Assembly (NCBI GenBank): GCA_943704415.1
Contig: CALSCO010000688.1
Location: 1-39,384, forward strand
Origin: Parvularia atlantis
Lineage: Eukaryota; Opisthokonta; Rotosphaerida
Direction of reading: 5' to 3'
Length of the DNA stretch: 39,384 bases
Shown in pieces: positions 1 through 10,053 of the stretch; positions within the stretch are counted from its first letter, which is position 1; every line of letters begins with the position of its first letter. The notes below the pieces were generated by a model. That model saw only the letters and a program-made list of their open reading frames with translations, made no database searches and had not been told where the DNA came from. A program made the translations under genes and the position numbers.

Positions 1-1063
1 GGGGGGTCACGCTCGCCGCAGGTGAGCCCGCCCGAGCGAGCCTCGCCCGGTCGCGCCTCGCCCTAACACGCACATGACTTGCCCCTCAGACTCGTCTCCG
101 TCCTCGTCGTCAGATGATGGCCGGCCCAAGGGCGTCGTCGAGACCGCCAAGCCCGCGACGAAAAAGGCGAGCAAGCCCGCCAAGCCCGCGGCTTTAACCC
201 CGGCCCCGGCGCCACCGGCTGCGGCTGTGCGTGCTCCACCGCGGTCGGTCGACCCGCATGACATTGACGCAGCATCTCCGCAGCCGGCCAAGCCAGCCGC
301 GCACATGCCGCCTGCCGAGCCCAAGCAGCCGGCGGTGGCGGTGGACATGCGCCGCGCGGCGGCCGCTGCTGACCCGTCGTCGCAGATCGACTTTTCCCTG
401 CCCCCGGCCGACGAGAACTACCGCCCGCTCGGCATACCCGTCGTGCCGCTGCTCGCGCCATCGTTGGCCGCGTGCGTGCCCCGCGCCACGCCCCCTCGTG
501 CTGACGCTCACAACGAGAACCGATTCGCAGAGCGGCCGAGACAAGCAGCAGGACGGCTGGCGATGTGACGCTGCTAAACGAGGACTCGTGGGCCAACCTG
601 CTGAGCACGGACCAGAGCGCGGCTGCGGCAGCCGCGAGCGGGAGCCCCGGCGAGGGCGCAGGCGGGCCGGCGGGCGACGACGCGAGCAGCCGGTGGACGC
701 AGCTGCAGATGAACGCGAAGCAGCAGTTTGAGCGGGAGAAGGAGCGCAAGGAGCTGGAGGCGCGCCGGCAGGCGGAGGAACGCGAGTTGGAGCAGCGGCG
801 CGAGCGCGAGGCGCAGGAGAAGCTTGAGTGCGCGCGCTTTGTTTGCACACCGGTGTCGCACTGGCTCACCGCAGGCGCGGCGCAGGCGCGAGCGGCAGCT
901 GGCCGAGGAGCGGCGCAGGCGCGAGCGGGAGGAGCAGGAGGCGGAGCGCGAGGCAGCGCGGCGCGCGCGCGAGGAGGAGGTGCGAGGCCGTTGCCGTCGG
1001 CCAGAGGCATGCTCACGCGCGTCACCGCAGATTGCCGCGAGCGACCACGACGGCGAGTTCTGA
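1..1063 (+). CDS. 3' end of a BRD4-like (BET family?) gene, 5' truncated
   Basis: Only the C-terminal part is present. Proposed exons are 1-21 (tentative), 90-471, 531-827, 886-979 and 1031-1063. The protein is Ser/Pro/Ala-rich (an acidic SSPSSSSDDG patch comes first), then has a motif DSWANLLSTD followed by a long Arg/Glu-rich helix (KQQFEREKERKELEARRQ and onward) and ends SDHDGEF. In animal BRD4 and Drosophila Fs(1)h-long, a SWASLV motif precedes a similar charged helix, so a BET-type chromatin reader is my best guess. The bromodomains and NET domain, if any, lie off the left edge, so this is inference from one short motif plus low-complexity sequence. The third intron is a multiple of three, so reading frame alone cannot decide it. 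Any protein with a coiled charged tail remains possible. Confidence 0.45.
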
Positions 1064-1980
1064 CCTCTCTCGCCGCAGTCTCTGTCACATACTATCGCGG
1101 AGTGCACAGTCGATGAGAAAACAACTCAAACATTCTTCCTCGGCAGGGTGGGCTGATCAGCCGTGTGGTCTGGGTGGTCAATAGCCTCGCCGAAAAGCAG
1201 CTGGGCCTCGTCCATGATGGCATACACGTGCTCCGTCTGCGCACGCTCGATGGCAGCACTCCATTTCGCCCCCAGGATGACGAGGGTGCTGTTCCTGAAG
1301 AAAGTTGTCGAAGCCAACCTTCGCGGTCGTCATGGTGTATCCGTTCTGATCCTTGGCGCTGAGAACATCATTCAAGCTGTAGCGGTAGACAATCTTGCCC
1401 TCGGCGACAAGTTTCTTGACCAAGTGCACGCCTCTTGCGCGAGAAGCCTTACTGCAACACTGCCTCTCGTATCAACTTACGCCAGAGTACCTTAAACAGG
1501 CTGTCGAGAAGCAGGACGCCTACCTTAGCCAGCCGATCAACGTGCGCGAGCGTCAAGGTTGACTTTCGTTTGAACGGTCGCTTCAACTTTCTCTGGGAGT
1601 TTCAAGTTGTGCGCGGAAACAAAACGATTGACGAGCATCTTTCCCGATTCCTCGCCCCTGGCCCCTGGCGACGCTGACTGGAGTCCTGTCTACGCATCCA
1701 CGACGCGACTTCGCCGGAAGAGATATCCCCGCGCGAGCGAGTACAAGGCGTTCTGGAAGTCGCTCCCTACGCCCCACTGGGCGGTGATTGATGTCAGGTC
1801 GTCTACGCCGCAAAATCTGAAGAACAACGTCTGGTACATCGTCTACGCGCCTGACTTCTCCGAGTTCACGCTGAAGTGCAACAATGAAGACGATATCACT
1901 CTTCCGTTCGCGCCCTGACACCGACATATGTTTCCCCGTCACATACCTTAGCCTTTTGTACAGGTGTACAGCGTTGCGCG
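1064..1980. other. AT-richer island with broken coding-like relics
   Basis: This roughly 900-base stretch is visibly less GC-rich than the rest of the window and has no gene that I can model. Coding-like segments lie in opposite orientations: about 1126-1429 on the minus strand (containing IMDEAQLLFGEA, which looks like a Walker-B-type ATPase segment, and KKLVAEGKIVYRY) and about 1391-1918 on the plus strand (containing LTPEYLKQAVEKQDAYLSQ and NNVWYIVYAPDFSEF). These faintly recall the P-loop ATPase part of RHS/Crinkler-type proteins, which expand in chytrids and oomycetes, but that is a weak impression. It looks broken and rearranged, and I treat it as a relic. Confidence 0.35.
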
Positions 1981-3784
1981 TCAGAACAGGCAGCGCCCAG
2001 CGTGCCGCGGGAACGGCACGACGTCGCGGACGTTGTCCAGCCCCGTCAGGAGCATCATCAGGCGCTCAAAGCCGAGCCCAAACCCGCCGTGCCGCACCGA
2101 GCCGAACCGCCGCAGGTCGAGGTACCAGTCGTACGTCGCCGGCGCGAGCCCGCACCGCCGCATCTGTGCCTGCGCGCGCACCGCGGCGGCGTGAGGCCGC
2201 GCGTGTGTGAAGCGTGACGCGTGCGCTCACCTCCAGCTCGGGCAGGCGCTCCTCGCGCAGGCTCCCGCCCACGAGCTCGCCGATGCGCGGCACGAGCAGG
2301 TCAACGGCCGACACGGTCTCGCCGGGCCTGCACGGCGGTCAGCAGCCACGACACGACGCCTGTGCGGCCGCACGCACACGGCCGCGTCGCGCTCGTCGCA
2401 GCGCATGTAGAACGGCTTGATGTCACGCGGGTAGTTTGTCACAAAGACGGGCGCGCCGACGACGCGGTCGGCGAGGTACTTTTCGTGCTCGAGGTGCAGC
2501 GGCTCACCCTGCGCGTCCCCCGCGTTAGAGCGCACCCGAGCGCCGCACGCACGCCACGTACCCAGGTTGTCGGGAACTTCCACGACTGCCCCGACGCCGC
2601 CAGCCGCCGGATCGCCTCGGTGTAGGTCATCGTCTCGTAGCGCCCGTCCAGTCGCGCGAGCGCCTCGAGGCGCGCGACGAGCCCGACGCCGCCGCTGTGC
2701 GCGCTCGAGACGTCGTCTGCGCTGCGCGCATGCGTCTCCATCACCTCGAGCTCGTCGCGGCACGTCTCGAGCATGTACGTGACGACCGCGTGCAGCAGCC
2801 CGGCCGTGACCCCGTTCAGCTCCGGCAGCGAGTCAACAAACGCGGCCTCGGCCTCGAGCATCCAGAACTCAGCCAGGTGCCGCGGCGTCTGCGAGCCCTC
2901 AGCGCGGAACGTCGGGCCGAGCGTGTAGACGCGCGAGAGCGCGCTGGCGAGGATCTCTGCCTGCACCAGTCACGCGTCAAGCACGCGCACGGTTCGCACA
3001 AGAGGCACGCGCGCGTGTGCACCTGCAGCTGGCCCGAGACGGTGAGGAACACGGGCGCGCCGAAGAAGCCGCCGTCGGCGTTGTCGGCGCGCGGCTCGAC
3101 GCGGAACATCTCGCCGGCGCCCTCGCAGTCGGTCGCGGTGAGGATGGGCGTGTTGACCTGGGTGAACTGCTGCGCCTGGTGGGCCGGCGCTCGGTCAGCG
3201 CGCGCTGACCGGGCTAGGGCACGCGACACACTCGCAGGTGCGCGTGGACCGCCCAGGCGGCCTCGTGGCGCATGCGCAGTACCGCACCGATGAGCCGCGT
3301 GCGCGGGCGGAGGTGCCCGATGTCGCGCAGGAACTCGACCGAGTGCGCCTTCTTCTGCAGCGGGTACGTCTGCCCGAGTGCGCGCGCATCATCAGCTCGC
3401 GCGCGCGCGCAATCGACAGGCAGCGGACGCGCCTCAGCGGGGCACGTGCCCAGCACGGCCACCTCGCTCGCCTGCAGCTCGACGGCTTGGCCGGCGCCGC
3501 GGCTGGCGACGAGCGTGCCGGCGACCCTGACGCTCGTGCCGGTCGTGAGCCTGCGCGCACGCATCCGTCTCTCTCAGCCGTCGCAGTCCACGCGTGAATC
3601 GGCCGCACCGCTCGGCCTGCGCCACCGGCACGACGACCTGCAGGCCGCGTGCGCTCGTGCCGTCGCTCACGTGCACGAACGCGACGCTCTTGAGCGCCCG
3701 CACCGAGCTGACCCAGCCGCGGACCTCGACCGCGCCGCCGGCCGCCGCCTGCAGCACTTGTCTGACAGTGAAGCGCGCCGTCAT
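1981..3784 (-). CDS. NARS2: Asparaginyl-tRNA synthetase, bacterial/mitochondrial type
   Basis: Class II aminoacyl-tRNA synthetase charging tRNA-Asn, most likely for mitochondria. Exons (minus order): 3609-3784, 3232-3550, 3023-3175, 2562-2960, 2378-2508, 2231-2327, 1981-2169, giving 487 residues (E. coli AsnS has 466). An N-terminal OB-fold anticodon domain ([20 protein letters not shown]) precedes the catalytic core. Class II motif 2 is in [20 protein letters not shown] and motif 3 is [14 protein letters not shown], followed by the family ending [13 protein letters not shown]. It matches bacterial AsnS far better than the cytosolic eukaryotic form. The first residues [14 protein letters not shown] carry Arg and no acids, which suits import but is not a clear presequence. 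An Arg/Ala-rich stretch in exon 2 (after VLGTCPAEA) may hide a further intron. Start 3784 lies 35 bp from the divergent PSMD9 start. Confidence 0.92.
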
Positions 3785-3819
3785 TTTTCTTCTCGCTCTG
3801 CGTTCTTCGCCTCGCGACA
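3785..3819. promoter_or_regulatory. 35-bp shared start region between NARS2 and PSMD9
   Basis: Only 35 bases separate the two divergent start codons. The stretch is pyrimidine-rich on the plus strand and has no TATA-like box. Any promoter for either gene must fit here or overlap the other gene's first exon. Confidence 0.5.
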
Positions 3820-4779
3820 ATGCCGGCCGCCCTGCCCGACGACGCGGCGACGCGCGCGCGCGCGCTCGTGACGCAGCGCGATGCGCTCGAGCGGCAGATC
3901 AAGGAGGTCAACGAGGCGCTGCTGGCGGTGCAGCGCGCGCATGCCTCCTGGGAGTGGCCGTCAGCGTGTGCTGACGCGGCCCGCGCGCCCGCATGCAGCA
4001 AAAGGGCGTGGGGATGCACGGGCGCCTGGTGGACGACGAGGGCTTCCCGCGCGGCGACATCGACGTGTACCAAGTGCGCACGCTGCGGCACGAGATGGCC
4101 CGTGCGTGGCCCGCGCCGCGCGGACGGCGACGAGCACGGGCTGACGCGCGCCGACACCAGGCCTGCTGTACGACCACAGGCAGCTCACGCGCGACATCGA
4201 GGCCGCCCTCGCCGACGTGCACGCGAGCGCAAGCCAGCGCGGCGCACCGCCGACGGGGGCGCAGCCGCGTGCGTTCAGGCCGCGCTCGCCATACCGCGCT
4301 CATGTCGCCCGTCGCAGCCGTGCTGCCCTTTGCGCGCATCGAGGACGTCTCGGCGGGCTCGCCAGCGGACCGGGCGGTGCGTGCGGATGCGAAGGTGTGG
4401 GCACGGCGGGCACTGAGCGCGCACACAGGGCCTGAAGAAGGGCGACCTGGTCGTGCGCTTCGGCCACGTGGACGCCGGCAACCACCGCGAGCTCAAGGCG
4501 CTGGCCGAGCTCACGGCCGCGTCCGAGGGGGTGCGCAGGAGGGCGGTGCTGTGCGCGATGCTGAGGCACTGGGTGCGCAGACGGAGCTGCTCGTGGTCGT
4601 GCAGCGCGCCGGGGCCGGCAACGTCGATATCATGCTCACGCCCGGCAAGTGGGCCGGCCGCGGCTTGCTCGGGTGCGCGCGTGAGGCGGTGTGCGTTGCG
4701 GCTCACGCTGCTGACCCAGCAATCTCGCTCGCGCGTGCGCAGGTGCCACGTCGTGCCGCACCACATGACCGCCGCGTGA
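3820..4779 (+). CDS. PSMD9: 26S proteasome assembly chaperone PSMD9 / Nas2 (p27)
   Basis: Nas2/p27 binds the C-terminus of the base ATPase Rpt5 during assembly of the 19S proteasome cap. Exons: 3820-3927, 3999-4101, 4161-4268, 4318-4376, 4429-4530, 4581-4672, 4743-4779; 202 residues (human 223). The N-terminal helical part ([17 protein letters not shown], then [20 protein letters not shown] and [12 protein letters not shown]) matches the family signature. A C-terminal PDZ domain follows ([20 protein letters not shown]), ending in the conserved [14 protein letters not shown]. All introns use GTGCN donors and CAG acceptors. Five of the seven exons are 37-103 bases. With PSMG1 at 26.3-27.4 kb, this is one of two proteasome assembly factors in the window, though not adjacent to it. 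Confidence 0.93.
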
Positions 4780-5110
4780 CGCTGTGAGGTGCGTGCCGCG
4801 GGGATCTGCGGGCACCGGCTGTGGCGGGTGATGAGCTCTGCTCTTTTGTCCTGACCTCTGAAAACGCGCGCCTCCGGGCGCCGCTGGGTTGAGAAACGGG
4901 TGTGGCCGCAATTGCTGTGCGGTCCCTGACGCCAACATATCTTGCTTCGTGCTCGCGCTCTTCCGCAATGGGCGTTCGTGCTGCTGACACACAGCGCCGC
5001 CAGTCGCAGCAGCCCTTGTGCATTGTGTACTCTGCTTTTTGGACAGACGCTTTTCGTTTCGGGACAAGCACAGGCGCAGGATGGGGACATATGGCCGCGC
5101 GCAGAGGCGC
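4780..5110. other. Gene-free convergent spacer
   Basis: The 331 bases between the stop codons of PSMD9 and prolidase are less GC-rich than the flanks, with short T-rich runs near 5030-5060. I see no tRNA, snRNA or coding segment. It probably holds both 3' UTRs and poly(A) sites. Confidence 0.6.
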
Positions 5111-6427
5111 TCACGCCGCCGCTGCAGCGACCTTGCCGACGGCGATTGCCGGGTCCTCGACCACGGCAACCTTGCCGACCGAGAAGGCCGGGTCCGCGAC
5201 CGCGCGCGCACCGGCCATCCACTGCTCGACGTCGCTGATCTCCTTTGGCGCGTCGGTGATGACCTCGTACGAGTCCTCGGTGATGCGGATGCAGTCCTCG
5301 ATCTGCGCGTGCGAGGCGCGACCGTCAGCCCGCGAGCGCACTTGTGTCGGCCGCGGCAACGCACCCGCACGCCGCCAAAGTTAATGTACTGGTCGATCAC
5401 CTGCACACCGCGCGTGTCAGCGCAGCACAGCGCAGCGGGCGGCTGCGGCGGCGCGCACATCAAAGTTGTAGTACTTGGCCGTGCGGGTGTTGGCGCGGGC
5501 CTCCTCGATCAGCATCTCGACAAAGTAGACGCCTGTGGGACACGTGTGAGCGCGTGCGCGGCCGACCAGCCGGCCGTGGCGCAGGACGCACCCGGCTCAA
5601 TCGTAAACACCTGGTTGTACGCGAGCACCCACGGCGACGGCGTCGGGTCGTGCACGTCCAGGCCGACCGGGTGGCCGAGACCGTCTGCGCGCAAAAAACG
5701 CGTGAGTGGCCGGAAGACGGCCACGGGGGGCGCAGGCTCGGCGCACGCGGGTAGAAGGTCGAGAGAACGCCAGCGCTGAGCAGCTCGTCGATGCTGCCGA
5801 CGAGGATGCCGGCGGCGGCGAGGCCCTCGACGAGCTTGCGGTTGACGATCGACGTGATTGTGCTCCACGAGACGCCTGCACGTGCGCGCGCGCGTGAGCG
5901 CCCTGGGCAGCGACAGCAGTGCGGCGGCGGCGGCGTACCGGGCGCGCAGGCTTCGATCGCGGCCTTCTGCGCCTGCAGCACCGTGTTGTAGATCGCGGTC
6001 TGCGCCGAGGTGAAGACACCGTTGGCCGGGAAGGTGCGCGTGACGTCCGAGGTGTAGCCGCGGTACTCGCCTGCGGCGTCGACGAGGATCATGTCGGTGG
6101 CGCCGACGGGGGCGTCGTTCTGGATGTAGTGCAGCACGGCGCCATTCTTGCCCGCGCCGAAAATGCCGATGTACGACTGGAAGCGCAGGCCGCAGTTGTA
6201 GCACTCGTGCAGGAAGAGCGACTCGAGGTCCGACTCGGTCGAGCCCGAGGGGCGCACGGCCTGCATGACGGCCTCGTGCGCGCGGCTCGTCACGTCGCTC
6301 GAGATGCGCAGCAGCTGCAGCTCGCGCTCGGTCTTGACCTGCCGGACGCCGAACAGGTACGCCAGCAGGCGGCTCGAGTCGAAGGTGTAGCTGCGCGCCC
6401 CCGAGGGCCGGCGTGAGCAGGGCGCGC

Positions 6428-6471
<44 letters not shown>

Positions 6472-7418
6472 GCGTGTGCGCGCACCTCGCCAGCTCCGGG
6501 AAGCGCGCCAGCGCGTCGGTTGAGCTGACGACGTTGATGCGCGACACGGTCTGCTCGCGCAGGAAGCTCAGGATCTCGTCGTCGTACAGGACGTCATCGC
6601 TGTCGGTCTCGGCCTTGATGGCTGCGCAGCCGGGTCAGCGTGCAATGCGTGCACGTGCACGTGCCCCGCACTGTCAAAGTTGTCCACGCCGCCGTCATAG
6701 ATGATCTCGGAGCGCGACTTGCGGCGCACGAGCATGACCGCGCGCATCGTCTCAAGGCTGAGCAGGAACGACACGTCGGGCACGTTGTAGCCCGTGAGGT
6801 AGCTGCGTGCGGCGCGCGTGGGGTCGGCAACACGCGAGAACGTCAAAAAAAAAAAAAAAGAAACGCATGCGAGCGCACAGGAAGTTCGAGTCCTGGCGGA
6901 AGAGGATGTCCGTGTCCGAGTTGGAGCGCTCCTCCTGCGCGTTGCCCAGCAGCAGCACCCACTCGTCGTCCTGCGTCTGCGACGACGAGCGGAACCGGGC
7001 GAGGAGCTTGTCGCGGTGCTCGCGAAACATGCCGTTCGTGCTCGGCGCGTTGAACGGCGCGCGGCAGCCCGGCATGTCGACAGCGGGCGTGTCGAGGGCG
7101 GGTGCGGGGCCGAAGTAGTCTGGCGGGCCAGGGGCGTTGAGCGCGCGGCACGCGGGAGGGCGCGTGCGTGCGTGCGCACCCGGCGGCATCATGTTCCAGG
7201 CCGAAAACATCAGCAGGCCCGTGACGACGAGCAGCAGCGGCGTGATCGCGCGACGGCGCTGCGAGCGCGCGACGTGCGCTGCATCACGCCACCGGCGCTG
7301 AATTGAGCGCGCGTGCGCGCGCCGCGCGTACCTCGACCACGACGACGAGCGGCGGCGTCGGCGGCGGCGTCTTTCGCCCCGCCTCGACGTCATCGAGGGG
7401 CACCTTGACGTCAGCCAT
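5111..7418 (-). CDS. PEPD: Prolidase-type M24 metallopeptidase with N-terminal membrane anchor
   Basis: Xaa-Pro dipeptidase/aminopeptidase fold. Exons (minus order): 7332-7418, 7180-7258, 6879-7119, 6672-6802, 6486-6621, 6391-6485 intron, 5939-6390, 5747-5875, 5592-5684, 5459-5532, 5365-5400, 5111-5302; 549 residues (human PEPD 493). After a short Pro-rich head, a hydrophobic segment (AITPLLLVVTGLLMFSAW, about residues 33-50) predicts a type II membrane anchor. The aminopeptidase-P-type N-domain includes LYLTGYNVPDVSFLLS. The M24 metal ligands are all visible: Asp in ILVDAAGEYRGYTSD and its second Asp, His in PHGLGHPVGLDVHD, Glu in TIEPGVYF, and Glu in RIEDCIRI. So the enzyme looks active, with two bound metal ions expected. 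Prolidases are usually cytosolic; the anchor suggests secretory-pathway, vacuolar or surface work. One intron carries a 41-base G run and another a 15-base A run. Confidence 0.92.
6430..6470. repeat. 41-base G homopolymer inside a prolidase intron
   Basis: An uninterrupted run of 41 G on the plus strand (C on the sense strand of the gene) within the 95-base intron 6391-6485. The flanking splice signals (donor GTGCGCGC, acceptor GCGCGCAG) and reading frame are intact. The exact length is unlikely to be reliable. Confidence 0.95.
6845..6859. repeat. 15-base A run inside a prolidase intron
   Basis: Fifteen A on the plus strand (T on the gene's sense strand) within the intron 6803-6878, upstream of its acceptor. 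It could act as a long polypyrimidine tract, which is otherwise absent from most introns here. Confidence 0.9.
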
Positions 7419-7467
7419 CTTCGAGAGTCGATTGTGTGACAGCGAGACGGCGGTGGCGCGACTCGCG
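7419..7467. promoter_or_regulatory. 49-bp divergent start region, prolidase / RAD1
   Basis: Head-to-head start codons lie 49 bases apart. No recognisable core-promoter element. Confidence 0.45.
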
Positions 7468-8803
7468 ATGGACGCCGCGCCCGCCACGGCCACCGCCACC
7501 GCGCCCGCACAGCCCGGCCAGCAGCAACAGCCGCCGGCGCGCCACGTGCCGTTCGAGGCGCGGCTCGACAACGTCAAGACGATGGCGAGCATGCTCGCGG
7601 CGATCCAGTCGCAGCCCGTGCGTATTTTTGGCGCGCGATCGCGTTTCGCGCGCCAACGTCTGGACGCGCCCGCAGAAGGTGACCTGCGCCGTGACCGGGC
7701 GCGGCGTGCGCTTCTCGTCGGACGACTCGCACTCGGTGCAGGCCTTCGCGTACCTGCAAAAGTCGTTGCGTGCCGACACCGTCTGGCCGTGGCGCGCGCG
7801 CACGCTCACAATCGCGCGCGCGCCGACCAGGCTCTTCCGCGACTACCGCCTCGACCGCGACCTGCGCTTTACGATCAGCCTCGACACGCTCCTGAGCTGC
7901 CTCAACATCTTCGGCGCGCCCGCGAGCGGTGCCGCCGCGACGAGCGTGTCGCTCGACCTGCTGTTTGACGAGCAGGACCGGTCGCTGCACCTCGTGTGCG
8001 TGGGCGCGAGCTGCCCGCCGCTCGACGCGCCAGTTAAGCGCGCGCGGCAGGCTGTACGACGAGGGCGTGGTGACGACGTGCAACCTGCGCACGTACCAGC
8101 CCGTGCCGCCGGTCGACTTTGGCTTCCGCAACTCGCCCATCGTCAACAAGGTCATCATCAAGGTGTGCGCGCGCAAGACGGGCTGCACCAAGGCTCACGG
8201 GCGCACGCGCGCGCGCGCGCGCGCCAGTCGTCGTGGCTCAAGGACGCGTTTGACGAGATGGACGGCACGAGCGACAAGGTCAACCTGCTCGTCGCGCCCG
8301 CGAGCCCGTACTTTCGCATCTCGACGGTCGGCATGGCCGGGAGCGCCGAGGCGCGCAACACACGCGGCCCCGCTGCATGCGCCTGATGCGGGGGCCGCAG
8401 GTCGACTACCCGAAGACGGCCGACGTGATCGAGACGTTTCAGTCGGAGGACGCGATCGTGCAGAGGTGCGCGCCGTTTGTCGCACCTCGCCGTCACCGAC
8501 AGAGCGAGTGCAGCTACCGCCAGAGCTCGTTCGTGTCGGTGATGAAGGCGCTCGCAATCTCGCACAAGACGTCGCTGCGCATGAACCGGCGCGGCTTCCT
8601 GCACCTCATGTTCATGATCCAGCTACAGGCCGACACGGACGAGCTGCTTTTCGTCGAATACTTTGTGCGTGGCCGCGCACCAGGTGGCTGCGCTGACGCC
8701 GCGCGCACAGCTCGCGCCGGTCGAGCCGGACGCGTACTACCCGGGCGCGCCCGCAGCGGACGACGAGGGCGGGGCGGCGATGGACACGCAGCGCGGGCGG
8801 TGA
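7468..8803 (+). CDS. RAD1: RAD1 subunit of the 9-1-1 checkpoint clamp
   Basis: RAD1 forms the PCNA-like 9-1-1 ring with RAD9 and HUS1, loaded at damaged DNA to activate checkpoint signalling. Exons: 7468-7617, 7676-7764, 7831-7995, 8051-8162, 8228-8350, 8401-8465, 8514-8664, 8711-8803; 315 residues (human 282). Family landmarks occur in order: ARLDNVKTMASMLAAIQ, SLDTLLSCLNIFG, FGFRNSPIVNKVIIK, DAFDEMDGTSDKVNL, SPYFRISTVGMAGSAE, VDYPKTADVIETF and RRGFLHLMFMIQ. The exon joins reproduce the spacing of animal and yeast RAD1. An Ala/Pro/Gln-rich head of about 27 residues is extra. The fifth intron (8351-8400) has no GT donor in phase and is best explained as GC-AG. Confidence 0.92.
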
Positions 8804-8861
8804 TGCGGGACGGGTTCGCACGTGTAAATACGTAGGCTGTACATGAGCACGACCAGCCCCG

Positions 8862-10004
8862 TCACGCCCCGCGCGCGCCCGCCAGCGCCTTCATGCGCGA
8901 GCGCACGGCCGCGTCCAGATGGGCGTACACGGCGAGGCTGCCGTCGATACCCGTCTGGAACACGCCCTCGAAGCGGTCGCTGTGCAGGCGCGACTCCATC
9001 TGCTGAGGGCGGTGAGCGGACAGCGACCGACGGCGCGACCGCGCACCTCGAAGAACGAGACCTTCTGCGACTTTGGCAGGACGCCGACGGTGAGCACGGG
9101 CCCGTTGCCAGACTCCTCAAGGTGGTTTATATCTGCCGTGTGCGACCGGCGTGAGCGCGCGCGATCGCGGAAGGCCGCAGGGTGCTGCGCACCGAGCAGC
9201 GCCTTGCCGTCGAGGAAGCCCACGGAGCACGCTGCGCGAATGGCCGCCACCGCCCGTCAGCCGCGTGCGTGGCACGCCACGCCGCCGCACGCACCGCACA
9301 GGTAGTCCTTCATGGCGATGCCGGCGTCGATCATGGCGAGCGTGGTCGCGTTGATGCTGGCGGCGGTCGTGGCTGCGCGCGCCGCGTCTCGACATGCGCA
9401 CGAGCGAGCACACGCACGCACGCGCGCACCGCCGTCGGCCTGCAGCACCTGCACGTAGATGTCGATCTGCGAGCGCGGGAAGAGCTGCGTCATGACGACG
9501 GCCTCGAACGACTGCTTGAGCGCGACGGCGACGTCGACGAGCTTGCTGCTCACCGCGCACGTCAGCGACAGACGCATGACATGCGCGCGGGCGTGCGCTG
9601 CAGACCGGTCGCCGCGCGTGCGCCGCCGCCGCTCGCCCGTGCTGAACGTGGCCATCGAGTACTCGCACGTGATCACGGCCTGCTCCTGCACGAGCGTCGC
9701 GACGGCGGCGGCGGCGCGCCCGCGCTGGCGCATCTCGCGCGGCCCGTAGACGGCGACGAGGACCTGCGCGCCGCGTCAGCCGCGCGGGCCGCCGTGCGCA
9801 GGCGCGACGCGACCTTGGTGTTGCCCATTTCGACGTACGCCGAGCCGTCGGCCTCGCGCAGCACGCCCAGGCGGCTCTGCATGCGGCGCAGCTCGCCCGG
9901 CCGGCGCCCGTCCAGCCGAAGGCCCTCGGGCGTGACGTACTCGACCTTGGCCTGGTGCGGCGGTGGCGCGGCGGGCTGAGCGTGCAGAACACGGCAGAGG
10001 CCAT
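8862..10004 (-). CDS. RRP41: Exosome core subunit RRP41 (EXOSC4/Ski6)
   Basis: RNase-PH-fold subunit of the six-member ring of the RNA exosome, which degrades and trims RNA 3' ends in nucleus and cytosol. Exons (minus order): 9993-10004, 9814-9951, 9606-9763, 9430-9545, 9295-9372, 9193-9231, 9047-9132, 8862-8999; 254 residues (human 245). The sequence runs TPEGLRLDGRRPGELRRMQS, ADGSAYVEMGNTK, ATFSTGERRRRTRGDR, FPRSQIDIYVQVLQADG, CSVGFLDGKALL and ESRLHSDRFEGVFQTG, matching EXOSC4 throughout. RNase PH catalysis is lost in most eukaryotic RRP41s. The first exon encodes only MASA before a 41-base intron, so the start is the least certain point. The stop lies 58 bases from that of the convergent RAD1. 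Confidence 0.92.
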
Positions 10005-10053
10005 GCGCGCACCACGGCCATCGCTCTCGTCTGGCTGAGAATGCGACGTCAGC
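10005..10053. promoter_or_regulatory. 49-bp divergent start region, RRP41 / DHHC transferase
   Basis: Head-to-head start codons lie 49 bases apart, the same spacing as prolidase/RAD1. No motif recognised. Confidence 0.45.

Noticed and set aside
63-1088. 341-codon minus-strand frame opposite the BRD4-like gene
   Set aside because: Arg/Ala/Ser-rich antisense shadow, no family resemblance and no matching splice signals.
4780-5110. Possible small RNA gene in the convergent spacer
   Set aside because: No cloverleaf, Sm site or box C/D or H/ACA pattern could be made out by eye.
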